From assembly GCA_029783825.1 (NCBI GenBank), contig JAREIK010000801.1, positions 10,568,391 to 10,632,390 of the forward strand: a stretch of 64,000 bases of DNA, written 5' to 3'. The first letter of the stretch is position 1, and every line of letters starts with the position of its first letter. This DNA comes from Sapria himalayana. Its lineage: Eukaryota; Streptophyta; Magnoliopsida; Malpighiales; Rafflesiaceae. The notes under the pieces were generated by a model that was given only the letters and a program-made list of their open reading frames with translations, did not search any database and was not told the DNA's origin. A program made the translations under genes and the position numbers. Positions 1 to 11,399 of the stretch are shown here, piece after piece.

Positions 1-176
1 GGGCGAAAACCCTCGGCACGACACATGGGGCGAAAACCCTCGGCACGACACAACACGACTTGTGCTGAGGGTGAGCCTGGCCCGGGCCCAAGCATGCTTC
101 TTTAGCATTATGTGCAGGGCCAGGCACACCTGAAATGGGCCGGGCTTCGAGCCCCCTGGCCCATTTGACACCTACA
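1..176. mobile_element. Right end of a GC-rich non-autonomous hAT-type element, cut by the window edge
   Basis: A GC-rich block ends in ATTTGACACCTA, which resembles the right terminus TTTGACACCTCTA of the complete element at 12321-12774. It contains a 27-bp direct repeat (first copy from 1, second from 28) and runs of GGCCCGGGCC and GGGCCGGGC like the other members. The left end and its target-site copy lie outside the window, so no duplication can be tested. The final bases are diverged, and the exact right boundary is uncertain by a few bases. Confidence 0.45.
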
Positions 177-729
177 TGACAGATAATATTGAATGAACTA
201 AGTATAATCACATCTACTCATATTTAAGATCTCGTTCCAAAACATTTAGGTAACCCAATTGTAGATGCAATTGGTCATGCACAGTGAAGATATAACCTAA
301 TAGAAAAGCTGATCAATTCAAGGTCAAATTCAAAGCAAAAAAAAAAAATCATACAAACTTGTGATATTGATCATTAAAATATTTTTTTCTTGTGACCAAA
401 ATAATTGATATTAAATTGTTATTCTATTGTAGCATTCCACATATAAATTAGATATCACATCAGTTAGATATAAGAAATATATTAATTTATGATAATCTAA
501 AACAAAAAGTATTGATGCAACTACTACAATTCATTATTCCTAGGAACGTGCATATGATGTGTAGATTATGAAAGATCATTTATGACCAGAAACAATTTTC
601 TAAATCATAATTTAACAAAATTTCTTTGACACTTATGTTATACTATTAATATTTTTTTCTCAAGATGGATCAAGAAGTTAGTATATGGTATTACTAACAT
701 ATATCAATTATATTTTAATTATTAGTTGG
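177..729. other. AT-rich DNA, nothing recognised
   Basis: No coding frame, structured RNA or transposon end is visible. The stretch separates two GC-rich elements. Confidence 0.5.
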
Positions 730-737
730 GTAAAAAC

Positions 738-1104
738 TAGAGGTGTCAAACGGGCCGGGCCGTCCTATTTTTTTAGGGCACGAACGTGCTACTGTACCGG
801 GCCCGGCCCGGTTTAAAATCATCCGGGCCCGGCACGGCCCGTATGCACGGCAAGCATGCCGTGCCGGGTCAGGAGTCGGGACCGCGGGTCGGGATCCAAT
901 CAGACCCGACCCACGATATTTTTTTCAGGAGGGGCCGGGTCACGCCCACGCGTGCCCGCGTAAAACTGGCACGGGAAGAACCCGTATCGGCGTGCCGTGC
1001 CTAACCCGGGCACGGCACGGGCCCGGGCACGGTTTAAAAACGTGCCGGGCCGGCCCAGGCACGGCCGAACCGTGCCGTGCCTCGTGTCGGGCCGGGCACC
1101 TCTA
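738..1104. mobile_element. Complete GC-rich non-autonomous hAT-type element (367 bp) with 8-bp target duplication
   Basis: The element starts TAGAGGTG and ends CACCTCTA, perfect 8-bp terminal inverted repeats. It is flanked by identical 8-bp copies of GTAAAAAC at 730-737 and 1105-1112. An 8-bp duplication is the signature of the hAT superfamily. The interior is made of repeated GGCCGGGC, GGCACGG and CGTGCC words in both orientations and has no transposase, so it must depend on an enzyme supplied elsewhere. The open frames seen on both strands here are by-products of the GC-rich repeats. The exact duplication suggests a relatively recent insertion. Confidence 0.88.
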
Positions 1105-1112
1105 GTAAAAAC

Positions 1113-3547
1113 CAAATAAGTTTTATTTCTACATACTAAATTTCATACAGACAATTTAGTACACCAAAAATATTTCCAAGATATTAAGATATGATGCTCA
1201 TGAGGTATAATCTTTGCTTATCAAAAGAAATATACTTTGAATATTTTATCTAATCTTAGTATTTTAAAATATGCACTTGCTGTCTCACTACTTAATCTAG
1301 GTTTATCATCTACATATATTGATTCATCAATTAATTTCACTAGATATAAATAAATCATAAAAAAAATAAACTATCAAATAATAACCAAGCTAGATATTAC
1401 CTCTGCAGTTACAATAATTAGTCATTATTTAGATTCTATCAGCCAACTTCACATGGATTAGGTTCATCAATTCTTAAATATATGAATAAAATATATAGAA
1501 TGTGAAATTATATTTTGAAATCATTAGCATAATCAATTTGAAACATTCAAATTTCATTTATTCTCCAGTGATTATAAAAAGAATATTTGTCACAGATTCG
1601 TATATTTTTCTTGAAGATAATATCATCTCCTAAAAAAAATAAGAATGATATAAATATTTTGAGATTCACATCATATGTATCATACAAAGATATGGCATAA
1701 ACTACTTGTAAGTTTAAGTAGATCAATTATTTCTTGAAAAAGTTTTGCCTATCATTTCATAGACCAATGACAAGAGATGATTTGTTAGGTATAACCCAAT
1801 TAAAACTACTTCTAAAGACTATTTCAGGCAAAAAAAGTGGGACATCATAGGTATTTCCTAAATAATGAGATATAATACTTAGAAGATGCTACTTTTCTTT
1901 CTTGGATATGATATGTATTGAATATTTTGTTTAATCTCAATATTTCTTGATACATGTCTGTTGACTCATCACTTGATCTATGTATTAACTTATCTATAAA
2001 AATTCATTTACTGGTTGATTCTGGCAAATATAAAATAAAAAAAAATCAAAATTATTTGAAAATGATCAAATCATATATCACTTGTATTTTCAGCATAGTT
2101 AATTATTTTTTATGTTCTTTTATATAAATTCATATTGAGAGAATTATCATGATTCTAAGGTATATAAAAAAAATATTGGACATGAGATTTCATTCAATAT
2201 CAAAAACATAATTGAGTAGATATTCATATTCTAATTGAATTCTAACAATCACAGGAATCTCAATATTCTAAGAAAATCTTATCTCTTAGAAATGTAAGTC
2301 AATTATTTTTAAATTTAGTACAAAAATAAAGTACATAGTTATAAAATTAATTACTTGTGAGCTCAAATAAATCAATCACTCTTGAAAAAGTTTTGCCTAC
2401 CAATTTAGAAAACAATAATAATTTAAGACATCCAAGTAGTTTAAAAGATTATTGTCAATTCGGTAAGTCAAAAACAAATAAAATATATTAAGATTAATTA
2501 TCACTTCATACAAATAAAAATCCAAAATGATTCAATAATCACTACTAATGTACCTATCAACAAGCATATTGTAAAGATTTTCATAGTGGTTTTCAAATAA
2601 TATGTTGCTTTTCTATTTTTAAGTTGTAGGTTTGGGACATGTAAACATCTGTTTAAAAAAATATGTTGATATTTAGTTGTATTTTTCTTTATTATTTATT
2701 TATTTTCCTTTTCATTAATTGAGAGTACACAACATGTAGCCATGTAGGTTACCCTAAACTATATATTTGGATACTATATTTTCAAAATAAATTGTGATTA
2801 ATTAATTTTTTTTTCTTCTAATCTCTCCCCCTCTACTATCCCCCCTTCATGTATTCTACCATTTAAAATCCTAATTGGTAGTCACAAATTTAATGTGCTA
2901 TTTATGAATCTTTGTATCATGGATATAAAGAATAAAATATTTCATATTTATTTATTTACTTTTTCTTAATTAAAATATCAATCCAAAAATTATTAATTTT
3001 AAAAGAATAAAAATAAAAAAATATGAAATTTTCTATAATCATAAATTCAAAAAAAAAATATAATTAAAGGCATCATATAAACACCCTCAGAAACATCAAC
3101 AAAATAAAATACATGTGAACCATAAAAAAGGTTCCAAACACTTTACCAATATGGCTACTTCTTGGGTTAGCATACGGCCGTAGCGACTCCAAAGACTTCA
3201 CCTCCCCCCACAGATTCTTATTTCTGACATATCTAATTCTCTGCTACATAACAATGAAAATAAAAAGATGGCAACCACTACAACTATTACTAATTTACAT
3301 TCTAAATGCAAGGGCACAACACAGATATAATACATGACATAGCACATGACAGATATTGTGTATTTTCATGAGTTCAATCCACATTTAAACAACTAATTGA
3401 TTGACATTAACGAGTTACCATTAAAACACTTTATGCAAAAATATTGATTCATTTATTCAGATAATGTAGATTATTACCCTTTATGATAGAGATTGGATAA
3501 AAAAGTGATCATGGAATATAAGACTCCTATATGTTTTCATGTACTAT
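1113..3547. other. AT-rich DNA, no gene recognised
   Basis: Long A/T runs, no frame with recognisable protein content, and no clear repeat termini. A short less AT-rich patch near 3150-3210 has no identifiable content. Confidence 0.45.
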
Positions 3548-3595
3548 ACACACACACACACACACACTCACTCACACAAACACACACACACACAT
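3548..3595. repeat. (CA)n microsatellite
   Basis: Interrupted CA dinucleotide run. It produces the His-Thr repeat in the frame that overlaps the start of the Kazal-type pseudogene, so that part of the frame is not meaningful. Confidence 0.9.
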
Positions 3596-3679
3596 ATCTC
3601 TCTTCTTCCAATTCTAATAGATATCAAGACTTATATTTCTTCTCTTCTCCATGTTTCTTTACATAAGATCAGAGAGATA

Positions 3680-4095
3680 TTACAATATCTAACTGCTACT
3701 GCCAATACACAGAACTCTGCCAGTGATGGCAGCATCCTGCCTGATGCAGGTACAACCAAAATGTCAACATCTATCTTTTTCTGTTAAGTATTGAAGCATA
3801 TTGAGGTGTATTAAGGCATATTTCTACTCTAATTTTCTTATGATGTTGCTTAAAAATGCAAAGATGATCCCTTTTCCAATAAATTTCTTCCATGTGGACC
3901 CTGTTTGTGGTGTTGATGGCATTACGTACAAGTATGGATGTACCAACACCATGTATCATGATGTTCAAGTGTCAACGCTTGGTGGGTGAGGTCAACAATG
4001 AAAACCCACATTTGGTTACTAGTTAGTCTTCTCTTTTGATTCATATTGCATGGCTCATCTTGATGAAGATTTCTTTATGTGGTTTGATTGACTTG
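3680..4095 (+). pseudogene. Decayed Kazal-type serine protease inhibitor gene
   Basis: A first-exon tail ends SDGSILPDAG at 3749 and is followed by a GT donor. After an apparent 114-bp intron (3750-3863, AG before 3864) comes FPINFFHVDPVCGVDG followed by ITYKYGC. Plant Kazal-type inhibitors have the same core with cysteines at several of these positions (DPVCGVDGVTY then a Cys-Gly-Cys). Here about four of the expected cysteines are replaced (Phe, Phe, Tyr, Tyr). After a frame change near 3986 the next frame reads EVNNENPHLVTS, stop TAG at 4024-4026, then SSLLIHIAWLIL. This resembles the hydrophobic C-terminal segment of the plant family. The stop, the frame change and the lost disulphide cysteines make it non-functional. 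The match is by motif memory, not by search. Confidence 0.66.
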
Positions 4096-5184
4096 AATTC
4101 TTTGAAGTTATGTGAGATTCAAGAGTCTGATATCTTAAGATATTATGTGCTTCGTGATTCTTTGAAGTTCACTATATTTATATTGTTGAATTGTTTTGTT
4201 GTATCTTTTTATGCATTGCCAGTTCATATTGTTAGTCATTGGTATTTAACTTATTTTGAATATTATTTTTATTTTTTAAAGTTAAGCTATGTTGCCTAAA
4301 ATAGATAGAATAGAAAGTAATAGTTCTAGTTCTAGAAAGAGATAATCTACATTAGTTTGATCCCATTAAGGAAAATATGGACACGACAGAGATAAATATA
4401 AGAGTTTACATGGCAATCTAAGGAGAAGATTACAAACATTTGAGACCTTACAATTAACTATTATACTAACTCCAACATCTTCACAAAGTGCACCTACAAA
4501 ATTAGTATTATTTTGGATGATTAGTATGACTAATTATTTTTTCTTTTATTTCCACAATGAAACTTGAACCTACTATATCATAGATTCAAGAATTAATACT
4601 TGTCATAAATACACGCTACTTATTTTACTTTTTTTTAAAACCAAATCCTTTTGTATTATTGTAACAAATAAAATTGTTGTTCAAGCCACCAAACATGACA
4701 ACAACAATATCTTGATGCATATATTATTTGATTTTGAATTTTAACCAAACATTTTATTATTTTTTGTTCTTTTCAAAAATAATTAAATTTTAATATTAGA
4801 TTTTCTCCCAATGATATTGCGACTAGAACATGTAGAAGATGTCGATGACGAACTTTGAAGCTTAAATTTGTTTTTTTCTTTACCTTTATAAATCTCTCTA
4901 TAAGATTCTTGAATCTCTAATAAAACACTATCGACTTGATCATTCTTTTTTGATCAAGATCAAATTCATGAAGTCAATCATAAGTAAATTGCTTCTATTG
5001 AGTGTGAGCAGAGTGAGCTAGGAAAACATGTCATAATTTTCTACCTCACACATCAAGAAAGTTCTAGCAAAGACACATTTCATCTAATTCAGCCACATAC
5101 TTAAAAATCCTAAATTATTTTATAAAATGATTCAAACTAGATATAAGCATAATATTCAAATTTTAAAAATAAATATCATTGTAG

Positions 5185-5186
<2 letters not shown>
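4096..5186. other. AT-rich DNA, no gene recognised
   Basis: No coding or structural feature I can support beyond A/T-rich sequence. Confidence 0.4.

Positions 5187-5213
<27 letters not shown>
5187..5213. repeat. (TG)n microsatellite
   Basis: About 13 uninterrupted TG units. Confidence 0.95.
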
Positions 5214-5215
<2 letters not shown>

Positions 5216-5689
5216 AGCAAGAGATATTAAGATTATCACATTTTGTGAAGAACATTGAATGATTCATGATACATCATAAATTAACACTCCTCAGAATAGA
5301 ATAAGTTAATAAAATAATAAACATCTAAAAAAGATAACTAGAATAGTATTATTGCATAAAAATATTATAGGTTTTTTAGGAAAAAATATATACAATCATA
5401 AATTATTTGATTAATGAAATAATTACTTATATTTTTTAAAAATGTATTCAATATCAATTGAATTAATCCAAAAAAGAATTTTTTTCACTTGCCACTCATA
5501 ATATTTTTGGATACATATTTTATTCAAGATTTATCCACCAAACAGAAAAAGTTGGCAGCATATTCTAATGAAAAATAAGATTCATGAACTCACTAAAATC
5601 AACTTAAAATCAATACACAAGAGCAAGACTATAAATAATCTCAAAATTACATTTAAGCAGCCCACACATTTGGTATTCTCATCCATTTA
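5214..5689. other. AT-rich DNA, possibly the outer part of the copia 3' LTR
   Basis: Nothing coding. By position it should pair with 14463-14830 if the minus-strand copia LTRs are full length, but I see no convincing similarity. Confidence 0.3.
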
Positions 5690-6305
5690 ATATAAAAAAG
5701 AAACAAAAAATAAATAAATATACTTAAAACCTAAGTCACAATAAAAAATATTTACAAATACTTAAATAAAAATTACAATACATTCAGATTTCACTTGTAC
5801 TTTCTCTTATATTTACAAATACTTAGATATAAATAAAAAAACTTCTTTAAAACATAAGACCTAAGTCGCAATATGAAATTCTCATGTCAGGACTTCATTG
5901 ATTTCGCGACACCAAAAATAATATCACGACTTAAATCCTTTAGTCATCCAATCGCAAGCAACTTCATTTGGGTTACAACTTTACAATTCAAGTCGCTACA
6001 ATGAATATATAGCTTTGACTTCATTCAAGTCACGACAATGAATACAATATAATAATTTCACTCAAGTTGTAACTTCACAATTCCTAATAGACAATTTTGA
6101 CTTCATTCAATTCATAACTCCAAAAAACGAAGTTGCAACTTCATTTAATTTATGAATTCACAATTCAAGTCGCAACATCGAATACATAATATTTCATTCA
6201 CAACCACATAAAATAAGTTGCGACTCCATTCAAGTCGCAACTACACAATTCTAAGTCATGACACAAAATATCAATTGTCGTTTCAAAAATATGAGTCAAA
6301 TCAAA
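5690..6305 (-). repeat. 3' LTR of the minus-strand copia element (inner part)
   Basis: About 600 bp aligns by eye with 14830-15435. Both share the segment around ACAATACA, ATATTTACAAAT and CTTAAATAAAAAT, then repeated phrases of the type ACTTCATTCAAGTCGCAACTTCACAATT. The repeated phrase gives it an internal near-tandem structure of about 50-60 bp. The copies are heavily diverged, so the element is old. Confidence 0.5.
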
Positions 6306-6318
6306 TACTCTCCTACTT
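6306..6318 (-). other. Candidate polypurine tract of the copia element
   Basis: The minus strand reads CAAGTAGGAGAGT directly before the presumed LTR start. Copia elements commonly have a similar AAGTGGGAGA-type tract at this place. Confidence 0.4.
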
Positions 6319-6984
6319 GACAAATATTTTTTCATTTTTATCTTAGTCTTAGCTCAACACCACTAGAACTTTTATGCACTCACTACCTTAAAACTTTCTT
6401 CCAATTTGAGGACAACTTCACAAGGATCATAAAAGTTTGTCTTTTTAATGACAGCAGCTCCTCCTTGATGAAAAACTCTCAGATTTGAATTTCCTTTTAG
6501 TTCGAAGGTAACTTCACAAGACTTCCAATTGCTCTTCTTCAATGGTTATAGCTCTGCATTACATGAAAAATCCCACTACTTTGAGTCTCAAGATGCTCAT
6601 GCCTCCATCTAAGTACTTGGTGCATTTTATATGTCATGAAAAGCATGATATATACTATAGTTATGAAATGTGCGCCCGAGGCGCGCCTAAAGCTCAAGCA
6701 CCACCACTCCCAAAAAAAATGCCTCGCTTCAGGCGAGGCACAGGCGGGTGAGGCGCAGCAGGCGTCGACTTCCAATTTCGGCGACGGCAGGCGTCGAGCT
6801 AAGTACGCCCTTCTTCTCCTTCTTCCTCTTCTTCTCATCTCCTTTTTTTTTGCCGGATTCGCTGTCGGAAATGAGAAAATTTCATCGGAGAAAAAGGGTA
6901 AAATAACGATGGGAGAAGCAGCGAAAGACGGAACCAGGCAAAACGCATAATGAGCGCGTCGGGGAAGACGACGTATTCGACTGA

Positions 6985-7175
6985 TCCAACCCAAAACGAC
7001 ATCGCTTTGGGTTGGGTTATATTTTTAAAAAAAAAACAAAACACTCAAAACAAAGTCATTTTGAGGTTCTGATTTAAAATAAAAAAGCGTCACCTCTAAA
7101 ACAACGTCGTTTTAGTCTTTTAGGAATCAAAACGACGTCGTTTTGTTCTTCCATGAAACAAAACGACGCCATTTT
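6985..7175. repeat. Cluster of palindromic AAAACGACGTCGTTTT motifs in the hAT left region
   Basis: Near-copies of the palindrome ACGACGTCGT occur around 6992, 7100, 7130 and 7160, each flanked by A or T runs. They lie inside the hAT element, between its left end and the LINE. They could be transposase-binding or promoter motifs, but that is inference. Confidence 0.6.
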
Positions 7176-7190
7176 GGAGATTTGTGATTG

Positions 7191-7802
7191 TTTTTTTTTT
7201 TGATCAGTAAAAAGCAGAATATGCATTAATAGCGAGCAAAAAGCTCCCAAAAAGTACACAAGAGGAGTACAAAAGGGAAAAAACGCCCCCACTCTCACCT
7301 ATACCCCAGCCACGTTAAAAAATCTACCATAGAACTCAAGTTATCCACACTATACAACTTAGCCCAGGACCATAAAGTGAACAAAAAAGAAGATTTCATC
7401 CTGAAAGCGGATGGGATCTCATTGTCAAAAGCCGCCCTATTCCTTTCATTCCACAACGTCCAAAATAAACAGAAAGGAGCCGCCACCCAAATTTTTTTCC
7501 GCTTCTTTCCAATGCTAACACTTTGCCAAGCCAGGAGAACTTGGCGAACCGTCGAGGGGGACACCCAATTATAATCCATTATGGCCAAGAGAAATCTTCA
7601 TAACATCCTTGCTTTCGAACAATGAATAAGCAGATGATCGATTGTTTCCTCCTCCTCTTCACACAAAAAACATCTGTTTGCAAGGTTGAAACCTCTTCTC
7701 TTTAATTGTTCTAGAGTAAGCACCTTACCCCAGGAGGCTTCCCAAGCAAAGAAGCCCATCTTGGGGGGAACGATTGGGCTCCAAATGGAATACCAAGGGA
7801 AA
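7191..7802 (-). mobile_element. 5'-truncated LINE (non-LTR retrotransposon) nested in the hAT element
   Basis: On the minus strand the fragment ends in a poly(A) tail (poly-T at 7191-7201 on plus). Direct repeats of ATTTGTGATTGT sit at 7180-7191 and 7803-7814, the target-site duplication. Only the 3' part of ORF2 remains, which is typical of incomplete target-primed reverse transcription. Since it lies inside the hAT element it must be younger than that insertion. Confidence 0.85.
7295..7801 (-). pseudogene. LINE ORF2 C-terminal region (zf-RVT domain), broken
   Basis: The minus-strand frame begins at the truncation with PWYSIWSP, then KMGFFAWEASWGKVLT, a zinc-binding stretch CFLCEEEEETIDHLLIHC, and IWVAAPFCLFWTLWNERN near the end. 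This is the zf-RVT region found at the C-terminus of plant L1-type reverse transcriptases (CxxC, then H and C). A TGA at 7598-7600 interrupts it, where a Trp (TGG) would fit the family. The frame then stays open to a normal-looking stop at 7295-7297. The reverse transcriptase and endonuclease domains are missing through 5' truncation. Confidence 0.8.
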
Positions 7803-7814
7803 ATTTGTGATTGT

Positions 7815-8299
7815 AAACCCTATAAAACCCCCTCTTTCTTAGGGTACACCCTAAAACCCTCAAAACAACCCTCCCAAAACACTCTTAAGGCTGGATTGAA
7901 GAGGAGAGAAGAAGAAGAAAAGACTCAAAAAATATTATTTTCATTTCACATATTTTTGTTGTGAAAAAATTCTTCAAAAGATAAAAAAATATTTTCAAAA
8001 AATATTAAAAAACTAGGGAAAATTTTTTTGAATATTACTTTGAAAAAATATATAATTTTCAAAAAACTAATGCAAAAAAAAAGGAAAAAAAATTCTGAAA
8101 ATTAACGAAAAATAAAAAAAAATCATGAAAAAAATTATAAAAATTATGAAACAATTAGAACAAAAATTATAAACAATTTTAGTTGTTTGAAAAAGATTGA
8201 GTATGTTTATAATTTATAGATTTATAATATATAATATATTTGTATATGTTTTCATTTTTTTCTTAATATATTTATCATTTTATTGTAGATTTATTATAA
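7815..8299. other. hAT element interior upstream of the transposase
   Basis: A-rich sequence with long A runs and a short frame ending KTQKILFSFHIFLL. Probably leader or intron of the transposase gene; nothing else is seen. Confidence 0.4.
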
Positions 8300-11043
8300 A
8301 GATACATAAATATAGACAATGAGATTGAAGTTGAAGTTGATGCCTCAAGTGGAAGAAAAAATCCGAGATGAAAATATACTTGTTTATTAAATTAGAAAGA
8401 TACATGTACACTCATTTATATTTTTTGTGATAAAATAACTAAAGGAGACATTTATATACAACAGTAACACCTTGTTGGAGGGTTTAGAAATTCAAAAAAG
8501 TGTATAAGATGTCCCAAACATGTTAGAAAAAAAATAAAATATTATATGCTAGCCAAAAAAACTCAAAAAAATCAAATAAATTTTGGAAGTCAATATTTAA
8601 ATGAGAATATGTTTGAGTTCCAAGATGAAGATGATGAAGACCCGTAGGTTACTAGCAAAAGGAGAAGAAAATATGTTTCTAGTGGTGATAGCAATGGAGG
8701 GGAAAGTTGTGATAGTGTTAGTGGTAGTTACATAAAGAGAATGAAGCAGAAAAGTCCTATGGATCATTTCTTTACTCCTAATCTATAAATAATTATTCAA
8801 AATAGAAAAAAAATACTCAAACTACGATCAACAATGCATACAAAAAAGAGGCCAAGGAGAGAACTGATATACTATTTTGTAGATGGATGTATGATGCTGC
8901 GATTCCATTAAATGCAGTGAACTATGCTAGTTTCCAACCAATGCTTGAGGCAATTGGGCAACATGGTGTGGGTTACAAGGGACCAAATTTTCATGATGTA
9001 AAGGTTACTAACCTCAAGAAAGAATTGACTCTCACAAAGGCTTCAATGGAGGTTCATTTCACATAATGGAAGCAAAATAGATATTCAATTATATCAGATG
9101 GATGAACTGATTAGAAGGAAAGGTCATTAGTGAATTTCTTGGTGAATTCTTCAAGAGTGAGCGTGTTTATGAAATCTATTAATGCTTCTTCTATGATCAA
9201 GACGAGAGAGAAATTATTTGAATTACTTGACAGTTGGGTCGAGGAAGTTGGTGAAGCCAATATCAAGTGATAACAGATAATGCTTCAAATTATATGGCGG
9301 CAGATACTTATAATTTAATTTCAAATTTTCATTTACTTATTTATGTAAGTGATTACATCTATTATTTATTTATTATGTGTTTAAATTATGTAGAGAGGTT
9401 GTTGGAAATGAAAAGACCATATTTGTATTGGATACCATGTGCCGCACATTGTCTTGACTTGATACTAGAAGATATTGAAAAACTACCACACATCAAAAAG
9501 ACAATAGAGAGGGTCATATCCATAAGCGGCTACATCTATAATAGAATGAGTTTGCTCAACATGATGAGGCAATTTACTGAGCAAAGGGAGTTGTTAAGGC
9601 TTGCTAAGACTCGGTTTGCAATGGTCTTTATCACTTTATCCCGTATCAATGAACAAAGAAACAACTTAAAGAAGATGTTTACTAGTTCAAATTGGACGGA
9701 AAGTAAATGGGCAAATGTGCAAAAGGGAAAAAATATAGCCAATATAATTTTCATGTCTTCTTTTTGGAATACTGTAGTGTTTTGTTTGAAGGTGTCAGGC
9801 CCTCTTGTACGTGTGCTTCGTTTGGTGGATGGTGAAAAGAGACCTCTTATGGGTTACATTTATGCAGCCATGAAAAAGACGAAGGAAATCATCATCAAAA
9901 GCTTTAATGAGAATGAAGAGAAGTATAGGGAAATCATAGAAATCATTGATAAGGAGGTGGGAGGTTCAACTTCATCATCCTTTGCATTCAGCTGAGTATT
10001 TTTTGAACCCACAATTCTATTATGATACAGAAAGATTAGGAATTGACCTAAATTCAAAAATCTTTGAAGATGTATGTAGTTGTATTTCGAGATTGGTGAA
10101 AAACAGAGATGAACAAGATGCAATTATATCACAACTCGTCTTGTACGTGCATGCTAGAGACCTTTTTGGTAATGAGTTTGCCATTAGAACAAGGAAGACT
10201 AAGCCTCCATGTTAGTCCTTTAATTTTGTTAATTAGTACATTGAAATTATTATATATGTTTGATTAAAATAGGTGAAATATTCAACTAATAATTTATTTA
10301 TATTAATTGTAGCTGAATGGTGGGGTATGTTTGAATCAAGTGCTAGAAGTTTACAAAAGTTTGCATTGAGGGTTCTTAACCTAACATGTAGTGCATCAAG
10401 TTGTGAAAGGAATTGGAATATCTTTGAGAATGTAAGTTACTAAAGCAATTACATGCAATTAAATTTGTGTCTTTAAGTTACAATATTATTTAATGTAACT
10501 TAGATACTTCAAAACTAAAATATTGAGATATAATCATGAAAACTATTTATTTTTTCAGATTCATAGCAAGAGAAGAAATAAGTTGGACCACAATGCTTGA
10601 ATGATTTGGTGTACATTAAGTACAACCGAACCTTGATAAAAAGATACACTGAGCGTCATACCATTGATCTCATTATCTTGAAAGAAATAGATGATAACAA
10701 CGAATGATTGATGGGAAGAATGAAAGATGAAGGTGTTGCAGAAGATGATTTGGTGTTTGAAAGTGATGATTTAACATGGGGTGATGTTGCAAGAGCTAGT
10801 GGAGCTGAGGAGCTTAGGGTTTATACAAGAGCTAAACCAAGCAAAACACAAACACCAACACCAAAACCAATGTCAAGACCAACCAACTCTAAACATACTT
10901 CAACTCTTGCTTTGATTGATGAAGATGAAGAGATTATCTATTCATAGGGAGAAAAAGATGAAGAAGAGGGAGAGTGAAAGATTGATGATGAGGATGATAT
11001 TGATGAAGACTTTCTTGATTTAGATTTAGATGTAGATACATGA
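8300..11043 (+). pseudogene. hAT transposase (BED finger, DUF659, hATC dimerisation), degenerate
   Basis: Domains in order: a BED-type finger remnant near 8424-8526 (FCDKITKGD, HLVGGFRNSKKC, CPKHVR) with a TAA at 8465-8467; DUF659 from about 8860 (AAIPLNAVNYASFQPMLEAI, GVGYKGPNFHDV); the core VITDNASNY and WIPCAAHCLDLILEDI (9267-9480); and the hATC dimerisation region (SASSCERNWNIFEN, 10390-10431, then IHSKRRNKLDH from 10559). Two introns look usable: 10211-10312 and 10432-10558, both GT-AG. Damage includes TAA and TGA stops near 9066-9110, a one-base loss near 9266, a one-base gain near 9953, a frame break near 10600 and a TGA after NNE near 10706. The acidic tail ends at 11043. No functional enzyme can come from this copy. 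Confidence 0.88.
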
Positions 11044-11399
11044 GTGTTTATTTTGTTTTAGAACTTTGAATGTTTATTATTTTGTTTTGAAATTTTAAAT
11101 GTTTGGATGATGGAAGCACTATTAATATTTGATTTTTATCATTGATGTTCTTTAATTTATTATTAGATGAAAATTAAAGACAATATTTAGTAAAATGTAT
11201 AATTTTTATGTGTATTAGACTAGGTACGCCTCAAATAAAAAAACTCGCGCCTCAAGTTCGCCTTGCGCCTTAAGGCCCCAAAAGGCTTTTGCACCTCAGT
11301 GCGCCTTACATAACTATGATATATACTATCAACATATATCAAAGTTGAGTTTCTAACCCATTTCAACTACATTATTCTCAATAGAGACATCAAACTCTA

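Larger units (their letters stand above)
6658..11316 (+). mobile_element. hAT-superfamily DNA transposon (4.66 kb) with degenerate transposase and nested LINE
   Basis: The ends are TAGTTATG and CATAACTA, 8-bp inverted repeats. Subterminal regions are rich in GCGCCT/AGGCGC words on both sides, a frequent feature of plant hAT elements. An identical 12-bp sequence TGATATATACTA flanks both ends (6646-6657 and 11317-11328). This is longer than the 8 bp usual for hAT. Inside is a BED finger / DUF659 / hATC transposase pseudogene on the plus strand, plus a truncated LINE. It inserted into the older minus-strand copia element. Confidence 0.82.

Noticed and set aside
743..1115. Overlapping Gly/Pro/Arg-rich open frames on both strands
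   Set aside because: They lie wholly within the GC-rich hAT-type element and come from its repeated GGCCGGGC and GGCACGG words. The same occurs at 12256-12852.
3539..3620. His/Thr-rich N-terminus of a plus-strand frame
   Set aside because: It is the translated (CA)n microsatellite, not part of the Kazal-type protein.
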